A DNA stretch of 64,000 nucleotides. It comes from Echinarachnius parma (taxonomy: Eukaryota > Echinodermata > Echinoidea > Clypeasteroida > Echinarachniidae). The notes beneath the pieces were generated by a model, which searched no databases, had not been told where the DNA came from, and was given only the letters and a program-made list of their open reading frames with translations. The position numbers and the translations under genes were made by a program. Of this stretch, positions 10,167 through 19,998 are shown one piece after another. The stretch lies in contig JBAMJV010003134.1 in assembly GCA_037951105.1 (NCBI GenBank), forward strand, positions 1-64,000, written 5' to 3'. Position 1 is the stretch's first letter. Every line of letters starts with the position of its first letter.

Positions 10167-10408
10167 CCCTGATAAAAATACAGCAAACTGATACTGGGTC
10201 ACAGACCTTTGAAAGCCTATCAGATGGCAAATGTCATAAGTCTGCATGCATGGTCACATATGAGGAACATTCATGGCTTCGTGCACAGTAATATATACAA
10301 ACATATATACATGCACTGTGAATAAAATTCAATTCATGGGGGAAACAAAATTATTTTTTGTTTCTATAGCATGCCTGCAATGAAAATTGCTGTGAAAATT
10401 GATTTGTC

Positions 10409-10587
10409 CAGTCAAACCTGTGAGAGTGACCACCTGTCTATAGCAGCCAACCTGCCAGTATTGGCCACCAAATGTGTTCCCCTGCAGAGAAAGGCAATGT
10501 TATGTAACCTGTCTATATAGGCCACCTGTCTACAGTGGCCACTTTTTCCATTTCCATTTAGGTGATCACTATACACAGGTTTGACTG
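10409..10587. mobile_element. CAGTCAAACCTG-family MITE
   Basis: Ends CAGTCAAACCTGTGAGAG and CACAGGTTTGACTG. The interior has repeated CACCTGTCTA motifs typical of the family. The TA flanks are lost. Confidence 0.8.
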
Positions 10588-10884
10588 TTTACTGATATGT
10601 GTTACCTTTGAAATGGGTTTGGCTAATTGGACACTATTGAGTACAGTCTACTAAAATATTCAATGATTTTTAATGCGCAAAATGCAGAATCGGCCAAATC
10701 ACAATTATTATATTGATTTGGCATTTTTAAAGGGGCAATTTGGCACAGATTTGATATCTCGCTGGAGAAAAAAATTAATAAAATTGCTGTTTTCACATTT
10801 ACCCATTCACTCCTGAATATAACAGGAGATTCATGGTTGTATGCATAGTTCTTGCCACTCCAAATGAGTCAAATTATAGCGTAT

Positions 10885-10965
10885 GATGATGATGATGATG
10901 ATCCACAGCATTTGTATGGCGCCATTTATCTGTTCAAACATTCAAAGGCGCAGAGTATGCATTAT
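10885..10965 (-). mobile_element. SINE 3'-end fragment (likely)
   Basis: A (GAT)n tract is followed by CAGCATTTGTATGGCGCCAT and ATTCAAAGGCGC. This resembles the reverse complement of the common invertebrate SINE 3' body that ends with a GGCGC..TACAA motif and a short microsatellite. No tRNA head seen. Confidence 0.4.
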
Positions 10966-11261
10966 TTGAAGGAACAAATCATATTAGGTCTATAGGAATA
11001 ATTAATTCAAGCAAAAGGCATAGGCAAGAGTAGCATAACACTTGGGTGCATGTAACGCACTGTTTAGTAGCAGAACGTGTTTGAGTTATCACTTTTCTTG
11101 TTTTTACAAATATAATTTTATAATATTCATAGAAATATCATCAAAGAAACATCTGTTGATGTTTGTCTGACTGGAATGTATTGAATATTGATGGGATGGG
11201 GACATCTGTTTATATATTCACCCCTGTATGTTTTTTGAAAAGTGCAAATAGTATAAAATCC

Positions 11262-11347
11262 ATTCAGAACCGGTCAAAAAAGAACTGGCTGGGGTGTACT
11301 GAGGACGCATGTTATACCAAAATCGAATAGTCTTTCATGGGTTAAAT
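11262..11347. mobile_element. About 95-bp TTAA-ended mini-element, diverged
   Basis: Contains ATTCAGAACCGGTC, CTGGCTGGGGTGTACTGAGG and a closing TCATGGGTTAA. Placed by similarity to the better copies at 10074 and 19999. Confidence 0.6.
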
Positions 11348-11377
11348 ACAAAATGAATTATGGCTCTGAATGCTACT

Positions 11378-12655
11378 TTTAATCCATTGTCTACGGAACC
11401 TGGTGGCCCCTGTATTAACTCTATGGGGATTGCACAATCTAGTAGGGAACAGGTTAACCCATTGCCTACAGGAACCTGGTGGCCCCTGTATTAACTCTAT
11501 GGGGATTGCAACATCTAGTAGGGAACAGGTTAACCCATTGCCTATGGGAACCTGGTGGACCCTGTATTAACTCTATGGGGATTACACAATCTAGTAAGGA
11601 ACAGGTTAACTCACTGCCTACAGGAACCTGGTGGGTCCTGTATTAACTCTATGGGGATTGCACAATCTAGTAGGGAACAGGTTAACCCATTGCCTACAGG
11701 AACCTGGTGGCCCCTGTATTAACTCTATGGGGATTGCACAATCTAGTAGGGAACAGGTTAACCCATTGCCTATGGGAACCTGGTGGCCCCTGTATTAACT
11801 CTATGGGGATTGCACAATCTAGTAAGGAACAGGTTAACTCACTGCCTACAGGAACCTGATGGGCTCTGTATTAACTCTATAGATGGGGATTACACAATCT
11901 AGTATAGAACAGGTTAGCCCATTGCCTATGGGAACCTGGTAGGTCCTGTATTAACTCTATGGGGATTGCAATATCTAGTAGGGAACAGGTTAACCCATTG
12001 CCTATTGGAACCTGGTAGGTCCTGTATTAACTCTATGGGGATTGCAATATCTAGTAGGGAACAGGTTAACCCATTGCCTATGGAAACCTGGTGGGCCCTG
12101 TATTAACTCTATGGGGATTGCAATATCTAGTAGGGAACAGGTTAGCCCATTGCCTATTGGAACCTGGTAGGTCCTGTATTAACTCTATGGGGATTGCAAT
12201 ATCTAGTAGGGAACAGGTTAACCCATTGCCTATGGGAACCTGGTGGGTCCTGTATTAACTCTATGGGGATTGCAATATCTAGTAGGGAACAGGTTAACCC
12301 ATTGCCTATGGGAACCTGGTGGGTCCTGTATTAACTCTATGGGGATTGCAATATCTAGTAGGGAACAGGTTAACCCATTGCCTATGGGAACCTAGTGGGT
12401 CCTGTATTAACTCTATGGGGATTGCAACATCTAGTAGGGAACAGGTTAACCCATTGCCTATGGGAACCTGGTGGACCCTGTATTAACTCTATGGGGATTG
12501 CAACATCTAGTAGGGAACAGGTTAACCCATTGCCTATGGGAACCTGGTGGACCCTGTATTAACTCTATGGGGATTACAAAATCTAGTAGGGAACAGGTTA
12601 ACCCATTGCCTATGCGAACCTGATGGACCCTGATGGGGCTTGTACAATCTAGTAG
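11378..12655. repeat. 76-bp tandem array, about 16 copies plus a partial
   Basis: Successive AGGTTAACCC junctions are spaced 76 bp (for example 11451, 11527, 11603, 11679, 11755). Each unit reads CCATTGCCTAYGGGAACCTG, then TCCTGTATTAACTCTATGGG, then ATTGCAAWATCTAGTAGGGA. Units differ by a few substitutions, one by an inserted ATAG near 11880, and the last is truncated. Monomers of the same unit occur singly elsewhere (17078, 19686, 45209, 51437; inverted at 28503 and 52405), so the array seems to have grown from a dispersed mini-element. Any open frame here is a by-product. Confidence 0.95.
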
Positions 12656-13210
12656 TGAATGGATTAATACAACTTAAAGACCATTTTAATTAAAACAAAC
12701 TATAATAGTGATGACTCATAATCCGATTTATTCTTCTGCATTTACTTGAACATAATGTGTAACAATGTAAATTATATGGTATTCATACTTGTTTCATTAA
12801 TATGAATTGCAGTTCATTACATCCTTAAATGCAATTCGTAACCCCCATTCCTTAATTTGTTTATACACTATAACTAACTTATAGTATAATGAAGGGTATA
12901 CTATACTTCATTAATTTGTTTCATAGCATATGGTAGTTGGGTCATATGTAGGTGATTAGGGTCAAACAGCATATAGCCTGTGTACTCTCCATGTTCCAAA
13001 TATAGTAATCTCATATTTGCACAGCGTGCAGTCTTGCGATTTGAAAATTATATGTACATGTGTACATTATAATATCTAGTTAGATTTCAATTGAAAGCAA
13101 ATGCCTGGGAGTTATAGAATATATTGCTTAAGAAAACTCTGACAGGGAGAAATTAAGGGGGTAATTCATTTTGAGATTAATTTGTACATTCACAAAGTAC
13201 ATAACCCTGT
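12656..13210. other. No recognisable feature
   Basis: AT-rich and apparently single copy. A GAAGGGTATACTATACTTCA palindrome-like segment lies at 12891-12910. Confidence 0.4.
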
Positions 13211-13214
13211 TTCT

Positions 13215-13325
13215 GTTTCAAGTGCAATCCGGAGGTCTTGGGTTTGATTCCTAGCACAGCACAATTATTGTGCTCATTTATACTTATTCATTTTAAATAA
13301 ATGAATAAATAAATAAATACACTGA
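13215..13325 (+). mobile_element. tRNA-derived SINE fragment (probable)
   Basis: GGGTTTGATTCC at 13239-13250 matches the pol III B-box (GGTTCGANTCC) with one change, in the context GGAGGTCTTGGGTTTGATTC expected of a tRNA T-arm. It is followed by a short body and an (AATA)n tail. No A-box upstream is convincing. Confidence 0.45.
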
Positions 13326-13785
13326 ATTTAAAAATTAGGATATATTTCATAAAGATTTCTCAAGCAAAATCTTGACCTAAAAGCATGCCCATGAAACTGT
13401 AACGAAGCTGATCAACAAGATCATTGAAGATGAACTTTGAAGCGTATTCCGAAACCAATTCAACCTACACAATAGAAGACGCATAATGTAAAGCACATAT
13501 AGATTGTATTAAAGACATGGAACCTGCTTGAACAACACATCTACAAATGTAAACATGATAGGGTACAAGTGCCATCGAACCTCTCAACATAAACATATAT
13601 AAGTTATAGCACTTTCTTGAAATAAATCTCACCCCAAATTTAACAAGATCATGTAAAGCACCTATTGAACTCTGAACTGAACCTCATTTCACTTTCTTAC
13701 AATTTCACACAATTGAATGTGATACTATACAGCTTCCTAATTGACATACACATTTCTATAATATGAGGTGATATAGGGGTACACA

Positions 13786-13798
13786 AGGTCAAAGTTCA
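13786..13798 (+). promoter_or_regulatory. DR1 motif AGGTCAAAGTTCA
   Basis: Matches the classic HNF4/RXR-type direct repeat with one-base spacing. It is part of tandem array A. Binding is not shown. Confidence 0.4.
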
Positions 13799-13827
13799 AA
13801 GCACATTAAGGAGGCAATTGCCATATA

Positions 13828-14051
13828 TGATGACATACGCAGTACCCCGGGGTACCGTTGTACCCCGGTATCCCGCATTGTGTAGCGCCATCTTGTGTCC
13901 ACTTGAAGTACAACCGTATTGCGTTGTGCATGCAGTGCAGCGCGCGATTGTATGCACGCTATACCCACAGTACAGCCCTAAAAATTAAATAAATAATTAA
14001 GCAAAATGGCGGATTTTCGTCTGGTACCCCAGGGTACCGTTTATGTCATCA
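13828..14051 (+). mobile_element. TGATGACATACGC/GGTACCCC palindromic MITE, copy 1
   Basis: Ends TGATGACATACGCAGTACCC and GTACCGTTTATGTCATCA are inverted, with GGTACCCCGGGGTACC-like palindromes next to each end. The interior (CAGTGCAGCGCGCGATTGTA, then CCTAAAAATTAAATAAATAA, then ATGGCGGATTTTCGTCTGG) is almost identical to copy 2 at 31891-32112. TA flanks. No ORF long enough for a transposase. Confidence 0.9.
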
Positions 14052-14376
14052 TAATTATGCTCATCAGATTCATTACATTCATTTTTGTTAATGAAAAGAT
14101 AAGAAGAAACTTGAATATGAAACCCTGCAGTTACTTGATCTATGGGACAACATCTATTTGAAACCATCAATTATATTTGGTCACAATAATGTCAAACAAG
14201 TTCAAATGTGAAAGTAAATTCAGGGGAATAGTATCCCCAATATTCATCACATAAACATTTTGTTTACATTTATGCTGTTGAATTGAAAAAATATTAATCT
14301 TGAAACTAGAACATGATGCCATACAGCTGCTGCATTTTGAAGCAAACTCTTATTTGAGATAATAAAGGGGCAAATA

Positions 14377-14389
14377 AGGTCAAAGGTCA
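14377..14389 (+). promoter_or_regulatory. Perfect DR1 motif AGGTCAAAGGTCA
   Basis: Two perfect AGGTCA half-sites separated by A. Same repeat position as 14561 and 14714. Confidence 0.4.
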
Positions 14390-14560
14390 AAGTATGTTAA
14401 GGTGGGGTAGAGACACAAATGTTCATCACAAAAAGGTTACATTCATGTCATTAAATGAAACTGAAATCTAGAAACGTAAACATGATGTTATGCAGTTACT
14501 CGATTTATGGGGCAACCACTATTTGCAACTATAGTTTTTGAGGTCACAAAGGGTAAATGA

Positions 14561-14573
14561 AGGTCAAAGGTCA
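14561..14573 (+). promoter_or_regulatory. Perfect DR1 motif AGGTCAAAGGTCA
   Basis: Perfect direct repeat in the next unit of array A. A further AGGTCA lies 20 bp upstream at 14541. Confidence 0.4.
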
Positions 14574-14713
14574 AAGTGAATTAAGAATGGCAGTGTCCCC
14601 AATCGTCAAAGTGATATTCACATTGTCATTTATAAACAAAAAAGATTAACATGATACTACACAGCTGCCGCGATTTGCAGCGAACTCTTACTTTAGGTTG
14701 TATAGGGTCATGA

Positions 14714-14726
14714 AGGTCAAAGGTCA
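14714..14726 (+). promoter_or_regulatory. Perfect DR1 motif AGGTCAAAGGTCA
   Basis: Perfect direct repeat. In the following unit a GGGTCA pair with 4-base spacing (14858 and 14868) takes its place. Confidence 0.4.
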
Positions 14727-15016
14727 AAGTGAATTAAGGTGGGTAGTGTCCCCAATCATCAATTTAATACATTCACTTCTCAAAAAGTAATCATGATACT
14801 ACACAGTTGCCGCTATTTGAAGCGAACTCTTATTTGAGGTGGTATAGAGTCAAACTAGGGTCAAATAGGGTCACATATCAAAGCGCAAGAGGGAAAAAAG
14901 TGCTAGAAATATGCATCATAAAAATGTTTTACATTCATGTTGTTGAGTTCCAGGATAGAGTGACTTGAACCAGCTGTTGGGACCCTAACCTTTTTTTATA
15001 GACAGGTAAACACCTT

Positions 15017-15261
15017 CAGTTGAGAAAGAGAAGGGTGCTAAAGTCACTTTTTGTACTTTGGAGATACTCATTATTAAGTTTGAAAGACCTGTAGAAACCA
15101 ATATAGGTATGTTTTATATTTGTGAAATGTTCCCCAAAATAGACATAATTATTATCTGTAAATTTTGCACCATGTAGTGGAGGTTCCAACCTACAAGATG
15201 GTATGCAGAACTCAATTTAGCAAAAATTTGACTTAACACCCTTCTTACTTTCACCCGACTT
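15017..15261 (-). mobile_element. GAGAAGGGCG-end MITE, copy 1 (inverted)
   Basis: Ends GTTGAGAAAGAGAAGGGTGC and CACCCTTCTTACTTTCACCC are imperfect inverse repeats. The conserved interior GTAGGTCAGA..CTTATG-type segment appears here as CCTACAAGATGGTATGCAGA. Other copies are at 27125-27372, 46014-46254 and, in part, 16716-16905. Confidence 0.8.
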
Positions 15262-15720
15262 GAGAACCAGGCGTTGATGTTCTGGGTAAACCAGCATAAT
15301 GTATATGAATGCAATATACTATTATCAAGTTCAAAAGAGTGTATCAGAGTATCCGAGTCAACATCACTTTTTGTTTTTTGTCTATTTGAAATTATTCAGG
15401 AGAAAAAAGTTACTTGATTGCTAACTTTTTACTTAGCTGCATGCTATATTCTGTGTATATCTGCCTTTCTTATAATTTTGTTATATCCTTGATGTTAAAT
15501 TCTAATTTGTGATAAAAGGAAAGCTGATCTGCTGATGAACATCAAATTGGCAACACACCTGTTAACCACCCTTTCAGCCTTAAAGTAAGATGCATCAGTC
15601 CGAGACATCAAAAGTGACAGGACGTATTAACCTTTTGATGAGTTTATAGTATCAACGCTACTTGACTCCTCTTGAAACAACTAGGACCATTCAGTTAACC
15701 CTCTAAGCACCACACAGATA
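15262..15720. other. No recognisable feature
   Basis: AT-rich DNA between two MITEs. No coding evidence. Confidence 0.4.
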
Positions 15721-15902
15721 CAGGCAAACCTGTGTATAGTGACAACCTAAGGAAATAAGAACAGTGGCCAATGTAGACAGGTAACCTCTATAGACAGGTT
15801 CCATGGCCAGATTTCTCCATAAGGGATCACTTTTGGTGGCCAAAAGGTACTAGGCAGATTGGCTGCTATAGATAGATGGCCAATATACGACAGGTTTGAC
15901 TG
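15721..15902. mobile_element. CAGTCAAACCTG-family MITE with TA flanks
   Basis: Ends CAGGCAAACCTGTGTATAG and CGACAGGTTTGACTG, flanked by TA at 15719-15720 and 15903-15904. The interior has ACAGGTAACCTCTATAGACA repeats. Confidence 0.85.
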
Positions 15903-16249
15903 TAATGATGAACCTACATGGTACTGGAAACTAAACATCACCATGTGGTCAATTTTATATCTTATCCTGACCAGAGTATAGTGGTCAAAGATCATAGATG
16001 TGAAACTGCTGCAGTATGTCTCCTGTCATTTTTTTAAGTATTACTCTTTTGATGTGTAAATTATTAATATGAAGCATATGGCAAAGAAAGTCCATCTAAT
16101 GTCAAAAGTTAAGGTCAAAAGTCATAGATTTGAAACTACTTCTTTATTTCTCCTGTCAAGTGTTGTAAAATTACCTTTTTTGATGTGTTTATGGAACTCA
16201 CTATGAATAAATGCATCTGTTTCATTCACTTCATCTAAATGATTTACAT

Positions 16250-16262
16250 AGGTCAAAGTTCA
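16250..16262 (+). promoter_or_regulatory. DR1 motif AGGTCAAAGTTCA
   Basis: Identical 13-mer to the site at 13786, although the surrounding repeat families differ. Confidence 0.4.
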
Positions 16263-16396
16263 AATTTATGAAACTGCTTCTTTATTTCTACTGTCAGTTT
16301 TGGAATATTATTCTTCTGACATGTTTATGAAACTCTCTTTGAGGCAGAAAACTCATCTATTTTGTTCACCTCATCTGACTGATTAGCATAGATTGA

Positions 16397-16409
16397 AGGT
16401 CAGAGGTCA
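16397..16409 (+). promoter_or_regulatory. Perfect DR1 motif AGGTCAGAGGTCA
   Basis: Two perfect AGGTCA half-sites separated by G. It starts the last clear unit of array B. The equivalent site at 16112 is AGGTCAAAAGTCA. Confidence 0.4.
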
Positions 16410-16715
16410 AATATATGAAACTGCCTCAATATTTTCTGTGTTAGTTTAATAATAATTCCTCTTTTGATGGGTTTATGAAGCTCTATTACTACTGTATATG
16501 AAGCAGAAAGGCGCCCAAATGTTTTCACTTCATTTGATAACTGATGAGCATAAGGAGTAGAGTAGACTAATGGTATATTCATCTCTGGATGAATATATTA
16601 TACAAAACAGCTTGAACTATATTTATTGGGTGGTTAAAGCTCTACTATACAAAGCAAAACAGCTCCTGTAGTTACGCAGTCAGTACTGGAAGAAAAATTT
16701 TGTTGTGTTTATATA

Positions 16716-16905
16716 ATTCTCAATGAAGCAGTCAATTTATCTTTATATTGATGAATATTCCCCAAATTATACAAGATTAATATCTCGCATATCACATAGA
16801 GGCTCTGACCTAAAAGATGGTACGCATAACTCAATTCAGCCAAAAACCGACTTAATGCCCTTCTTACATTCACTAGTTGATATGCCAGGTCAAGAGGGGT
16901 CAAAT
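16716..16905 (-). mobile_element. GAGAAGGGCG-end MITE, truncated copy
   Basis: Shares GACCTAAAAGATGGTACGCA and TAATGCCCTTCTTACATTCA with copy 1 at 15017. The other terminus is missing. A DR4-spaced AGGTCA..GGGTCA pair lies just inside its right edge at 16887. Confidence 0.65.
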
Positions 16906-17077
16906 GTCATGAACTGAAAAGTACAATGCTCCCAACTCTGATCAATCTAGGACCTTACATTTTTTACATGTTTATGTAAGTCTCCTCTAAGCAAAAAACA
17001 TCCATCTTGTTGAAATACATGTGTTCTGTGTAGGCGTATATATAGCTGTGGATAGATCAATTGGACATCCCTTTAAC

Positions 17078-17228
17078 CCATAGCCTATGGGAAGCAGGTG
17101 GGTCTTGCATAAATTCTATGGGAATCAAAAAATCTAGTAGGGAACAGGCCCTTTAACCCATTGCCTATAGGAACCTGATGGGTCCTGTATTAACTATATG
17201 GGAATCACAAAATCTAGGAGGGGACATG
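17078..17228. repeat. Two dispersed copies of the 76-bp TTAA unit
   Basis: TTTAACCCATAGCCTATGGG and TTTAACCCATTGCCTATAGG open two head-to-tail copies, each ending near ATCTAGTAGGGAACAGG or its variant. They are more diverged than the array at 11378. Confidence 0.85.
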
Positions 17229-18428
17229 TTAAGAACAACATTGTGTTGATAGTTGTGGGGTGTTATCCAGTTGTGAGTGTAGAGATTATGGGCATGTAGC
17301 TTTTTTGTTTTCTTTCTGAGAGTATACTAAAACTACTGAGTAAATGTAAGTCGATGAGGTTGAGCTTTCAAATCTAGTAGCAGATCCTTCGTCTGGGCAA
17401 AACTACTGAGAACTGCTATGTACTATGTAAGTCAAATATAGTCAAGCTTTCAAACTCAGCAGTTTCTTTATCAGGGCACATGACAAGCAATCAAGATTTC
17501 TTTCTGGCGCTCAATCATGGGTCAATAAAATAGGCTAATCATCTCAAAAAAAAGAATTAAATACTCCATTTTGAATATGACGTTTAATATGTACATGCCT
17601 CTAAAATTAAATCTCATTTGCCCAGTCTGGCAATTGCCTCATAAATGTACTTGACTGGGAAAATCCACTTTCCTGTAGTAGACCAAATGAGACCTACACA
17701 AAATGGGTATAGACTCGGTGAACATAAACTGGTAATTTTTGGTGGAAGTGCGAATGGTAGGTTAGTAGGACGCTAGTAGGATGCTAGTAGGAATTTCTCT
17801 TCCCCGTTAACAGCATGATGCACAGCTGGAGGCGGCCATTTTGTTTCAGGGGTATGTGTCAGCGTAATACCCTGCTAACATAACACCATGATTCAATTAA
17901 CCAAAGAAAACTTTTTTTCTAATTTGCTCAAGTAATGTCTATCCCTGGGCAAATACACTAGAAACATGTGTGTTTGTGTTCGTGTCAATGTTTCTGTGTT
18001 TGTATGTGTTTGTGAGTGGGTGTATGTGTGGGTGTGTATATGTGCATTTGTATGTTTCTTTCATTAATGTTCACTTTCTCTGTAAGTTAATTTCTCTAGA
18101 AAATATTTCTTAAGAAGAATAAAAAACATTTATATATGCTGCCAACATATTCATGATATCCCTTCCTGAAAAAAAATACAACTACTAAAATTAAACCAAC
18201 AAATATTGCTGCCTTACCTGTAGTTTGTCCAGAGATGGATTAAGCAATGTCCAAATGGTGTTCCATGAAAAGAAAAGAAAAGAAATTAAAAGGAAAATTA
18301 GAATTGTAATTTTATATTAGTTCTTGTAATAATTCATAACATGTATCAAATTAAACATGTACGTGTCATGTCACTGTATAACATATATGTCAAAGACATT
18401 ACAAATACATTATTCATATAATGGTGGT
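17229..18428. other. Mostly featureless; short tandem duplication and TG-rich tract
   Basis: About 17325-17480 has a two-copy repeat (AAAACTACTGAG, then GTAAGTC, then GAGCTTTCAAA). 17965-18060 is TG-rich ((TG)n-like, GTGTTTGTGTTCGTGT). No coding or RNA gene evidence. Confidence 0.5.
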
Positions 18429-18722
18429 TGTGGTGTGGCAAGATTGGTATAGTGCTCGCTTTCCAAGCGAGAGATCCTGAGTTCGAACCTGGAGTATGCC
18501 CATCGTATTTGTCCTTCAGCAAGACAATTAATCCACATTGCTGCTCTCTACCCAGGTGTATAAATAGTGACCCGGTAGGATGTGAAAGCCTTTATGTGAA
18601 CGATCTTCTCAATGTGGAGATGGTGCACATAGTTTGTGCTGGTTTGCATTGTATCCTATGACCGGGGTAATAATATCATTGTAAAGTGCTTATCGATCAT
18701 ATTAGATGCTATTTAAATCAGG
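18429..18722 (+). mobile_element. Gly-tRNA-derived SINE
   Basis: The head at about 18430-18503 resembles tRNA-Gly(UCC). It has the D-arm segment ATTGGTATAGTG (box A), a perfect anticodon stem CTCGC/GCGAG enclosing the loop TTTCCAA, and the T-arm GAGTTCGAACCTGG (box B). The acceptor stem does not pair properly, so it is not a tRNA gene. The body (GATCTTCTCAATGTGGAGAT, then GTATCCTATGACCGGGG, then TAAAGTGCTTATC) is shared with the 5'-truncated minus-strand copy at 9146-9330. The 77-codon open frame through it is incidental. Confidence 0.85.
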
Positions 18723-19166
18723 TATATTACTATCATTAATATATTTCAGCCCTGTAATGCTTCCTTGTACAAAGAAATGATAAGGGAAATTAAACAATTC
18801 ATGTAATTTCTTGTAAATTATTCATGATAATTATCCTATAAAAAATCAATGTATCATGTTGCTGTATGATGGACATGTTGGAAGGTATGCAAGACATTAC
18901 TAATTGAGCACTGTCATGCTTCTTCGTACACATTGTGGAAAAGATATGATAAGAGAAATTAAAATTATGATTCATATGATTTTGTGTTATTATTCATAAT
19001 AATTATCATGCTGCCATTAAAAAAAAGACACATTGGATGATACAGCTTATATTACTAATATATTATTAACATACATGAGCGCTGTTATGCTTCATCAAAC
19101 GGACAGGGAGTGCCATTAATCAAGACAATGGAGCCAAGTCGTGCGTATGAGTGTGTGATGTCTTTA
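18723..19166. other. Degenerate duplication, otherwise featureless
   Basis: AGCACTGTCATGCTTCTTCG (18905) and GAGCGCTGTTATGCTTCATC (19079) with AAGARAAATTAAA in between suggest an old tandem duplication of about 170 bp, extending back to about 18750. Confidence 0.45.
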
Positions 19167-19170
19167 TTAA

Positions 19171-19569
19171 AGGGATCTAGTAACTTTATTGATATGTGCA
19201 AAAAGTGACGAATGGTTGCTTGAATGGTTGCTTAAATGTGTATTTTTGTGATCTGATATGTCCACTAAGAAATGTGTGAACATTTCATGTTGAATGGATG
19301 TTATATTGCAGAGTAATGAGCGAAAAAACGCAAAGTGATATTCGCTAACTCATTATAACTCATTACACAGTTGTAAACTTTCCAAGTTTCCAGTGGATGA
19401 TTAAAAATCAGAGCACTTCCAACCATTGATATCTTTATAACGAAAGGGAAATTTTAAAAACCCAAACCTGTTCCATGATTCTATTGGTAATACCACAACA
19501 ACAAGATAGGTGAGAACTGCTAGAGTTCTATGTAAGTTTTGTGGATTTGGACAATGTTACTAGATCCCT
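19171..19569 (+). mobile_element. AGGGATCTAGTAAC-family element, complete copy with TTAA duplication
   Basis: TTAA at 19167-19170 and 19570-19573 flank AGGGATCTAGTAAC and GTTACTAGATCCCT, exact inverse ends of 14 bp. The interior contains AATGAGCGAAAAAACGCAAA and a CCAGTGGATRATT segment common to other copies at 30033-30388 (inverted) and 39629-40030 (inverted). Non-autonomous. The TTAA target suggests a piggyBac/Kolobok-type source (inference). Confidence 0.9.
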
Positions 19570-19685
19570 TTAAACTCCGATGCTGTCATTGATGCTAACG
19601 ACACTGCACCATTTCACTTACAGGTCTATGGAGCTACCATGCGAGGTACGCCAATATGGAGTTGCAACACCTCTTGCATAAAAAG

Positions 19686-19900
19686 TTAACCTATTGCCTA
19701 CAGGAACTCTATGGGAATTGCGAGGTATAGTAGGGAACAAGTTCAAAATTTGCTCACAGGAGCCTTCTGGGTCCTGTTTTAACCCAATGTGGATTGCAAA
19801 ATCTAATAGGGAAAATATTAACCCCTTGCCTACGGGAACCTGGTGGGCCTTGTATTAACTCTATGGAGAATGCATGGCAGATTATACCAAAACAAAATGA
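19686..19900. repeat. Dispersed copies of the 76-bp TTAA unit
   Basis: Two to three diverged copies follow one another: ATTGCCTACAGGAAC with GGGAATTGCGAGGTATAGTA, then TCCTGTTTTAACCCAATGTG, then TGCCTACGGGAACCTGG. The last runs into a 95-bp-type element core (TATGGAGAATGCATGGC), a chimaera of the two TTAA families. Confidence 0.75.
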
Positions 19901-19998
19901 TCTTGAATGTGTTACCTCCTAGAGTGCTCTTGGGACTAAGCTGCTCATACCACATACATATTGTCTATCGACCTGCAACGATAATAGTTTATTGTTGC

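Larger units (their letters stand above)
13600..14990. repeat. Tandem array A with DR1 motifs, interrupted by a MITE
   Basis: Units of about 165-185 bp share ATGATACTACACAGCTGCCG, GCGAACTCTTATTTGAG and AAGGTCAAAGGTCAAAGT. At least four recognisable units are present, with increasing divergence leftward. The MITE at 13828-14051 sits inside. Perfect AGGTCA-direct-repeat pairs with a 1-base gap lie at 13786 (second half AGTTCA), 14377, 14561 and 14714. Confidence 0.8.
15980..16600. repeat. Tandem array B with DR1 motifs
   Basis: Four units of about 130-147 bp, each starting with a DR1-like pair (15982, 16112, 16250, 16397). Each continues with TGAAACTGCTTCTTTATTTC, CTGTCA, TTCTTTTGATGTGTTTATG and a CACTTCATCT segment. 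Outside the DR1 motif it does not resemble array A. Spacings are 130, 138 and 147. Confidence 0.8.

Noticed and set aside
11378-12655. CRISPR-like regular array
   Set aside because: Units are contiguous 76-bp repeats without unique spacers, in eukaryotic DNA. The 156-bp array at 62768 is rejected as CRISPR for the same reason.
18429-18503. Functional tRNA-Gly gene
   Set aside because: Anticodon and T arms look right but the acceptor stem does not pair and the sequence continues into a SINE body.
18428-18661. 77-residue open frame
   Set aside because: It runs through the tRNA-like head and body of the SINE.
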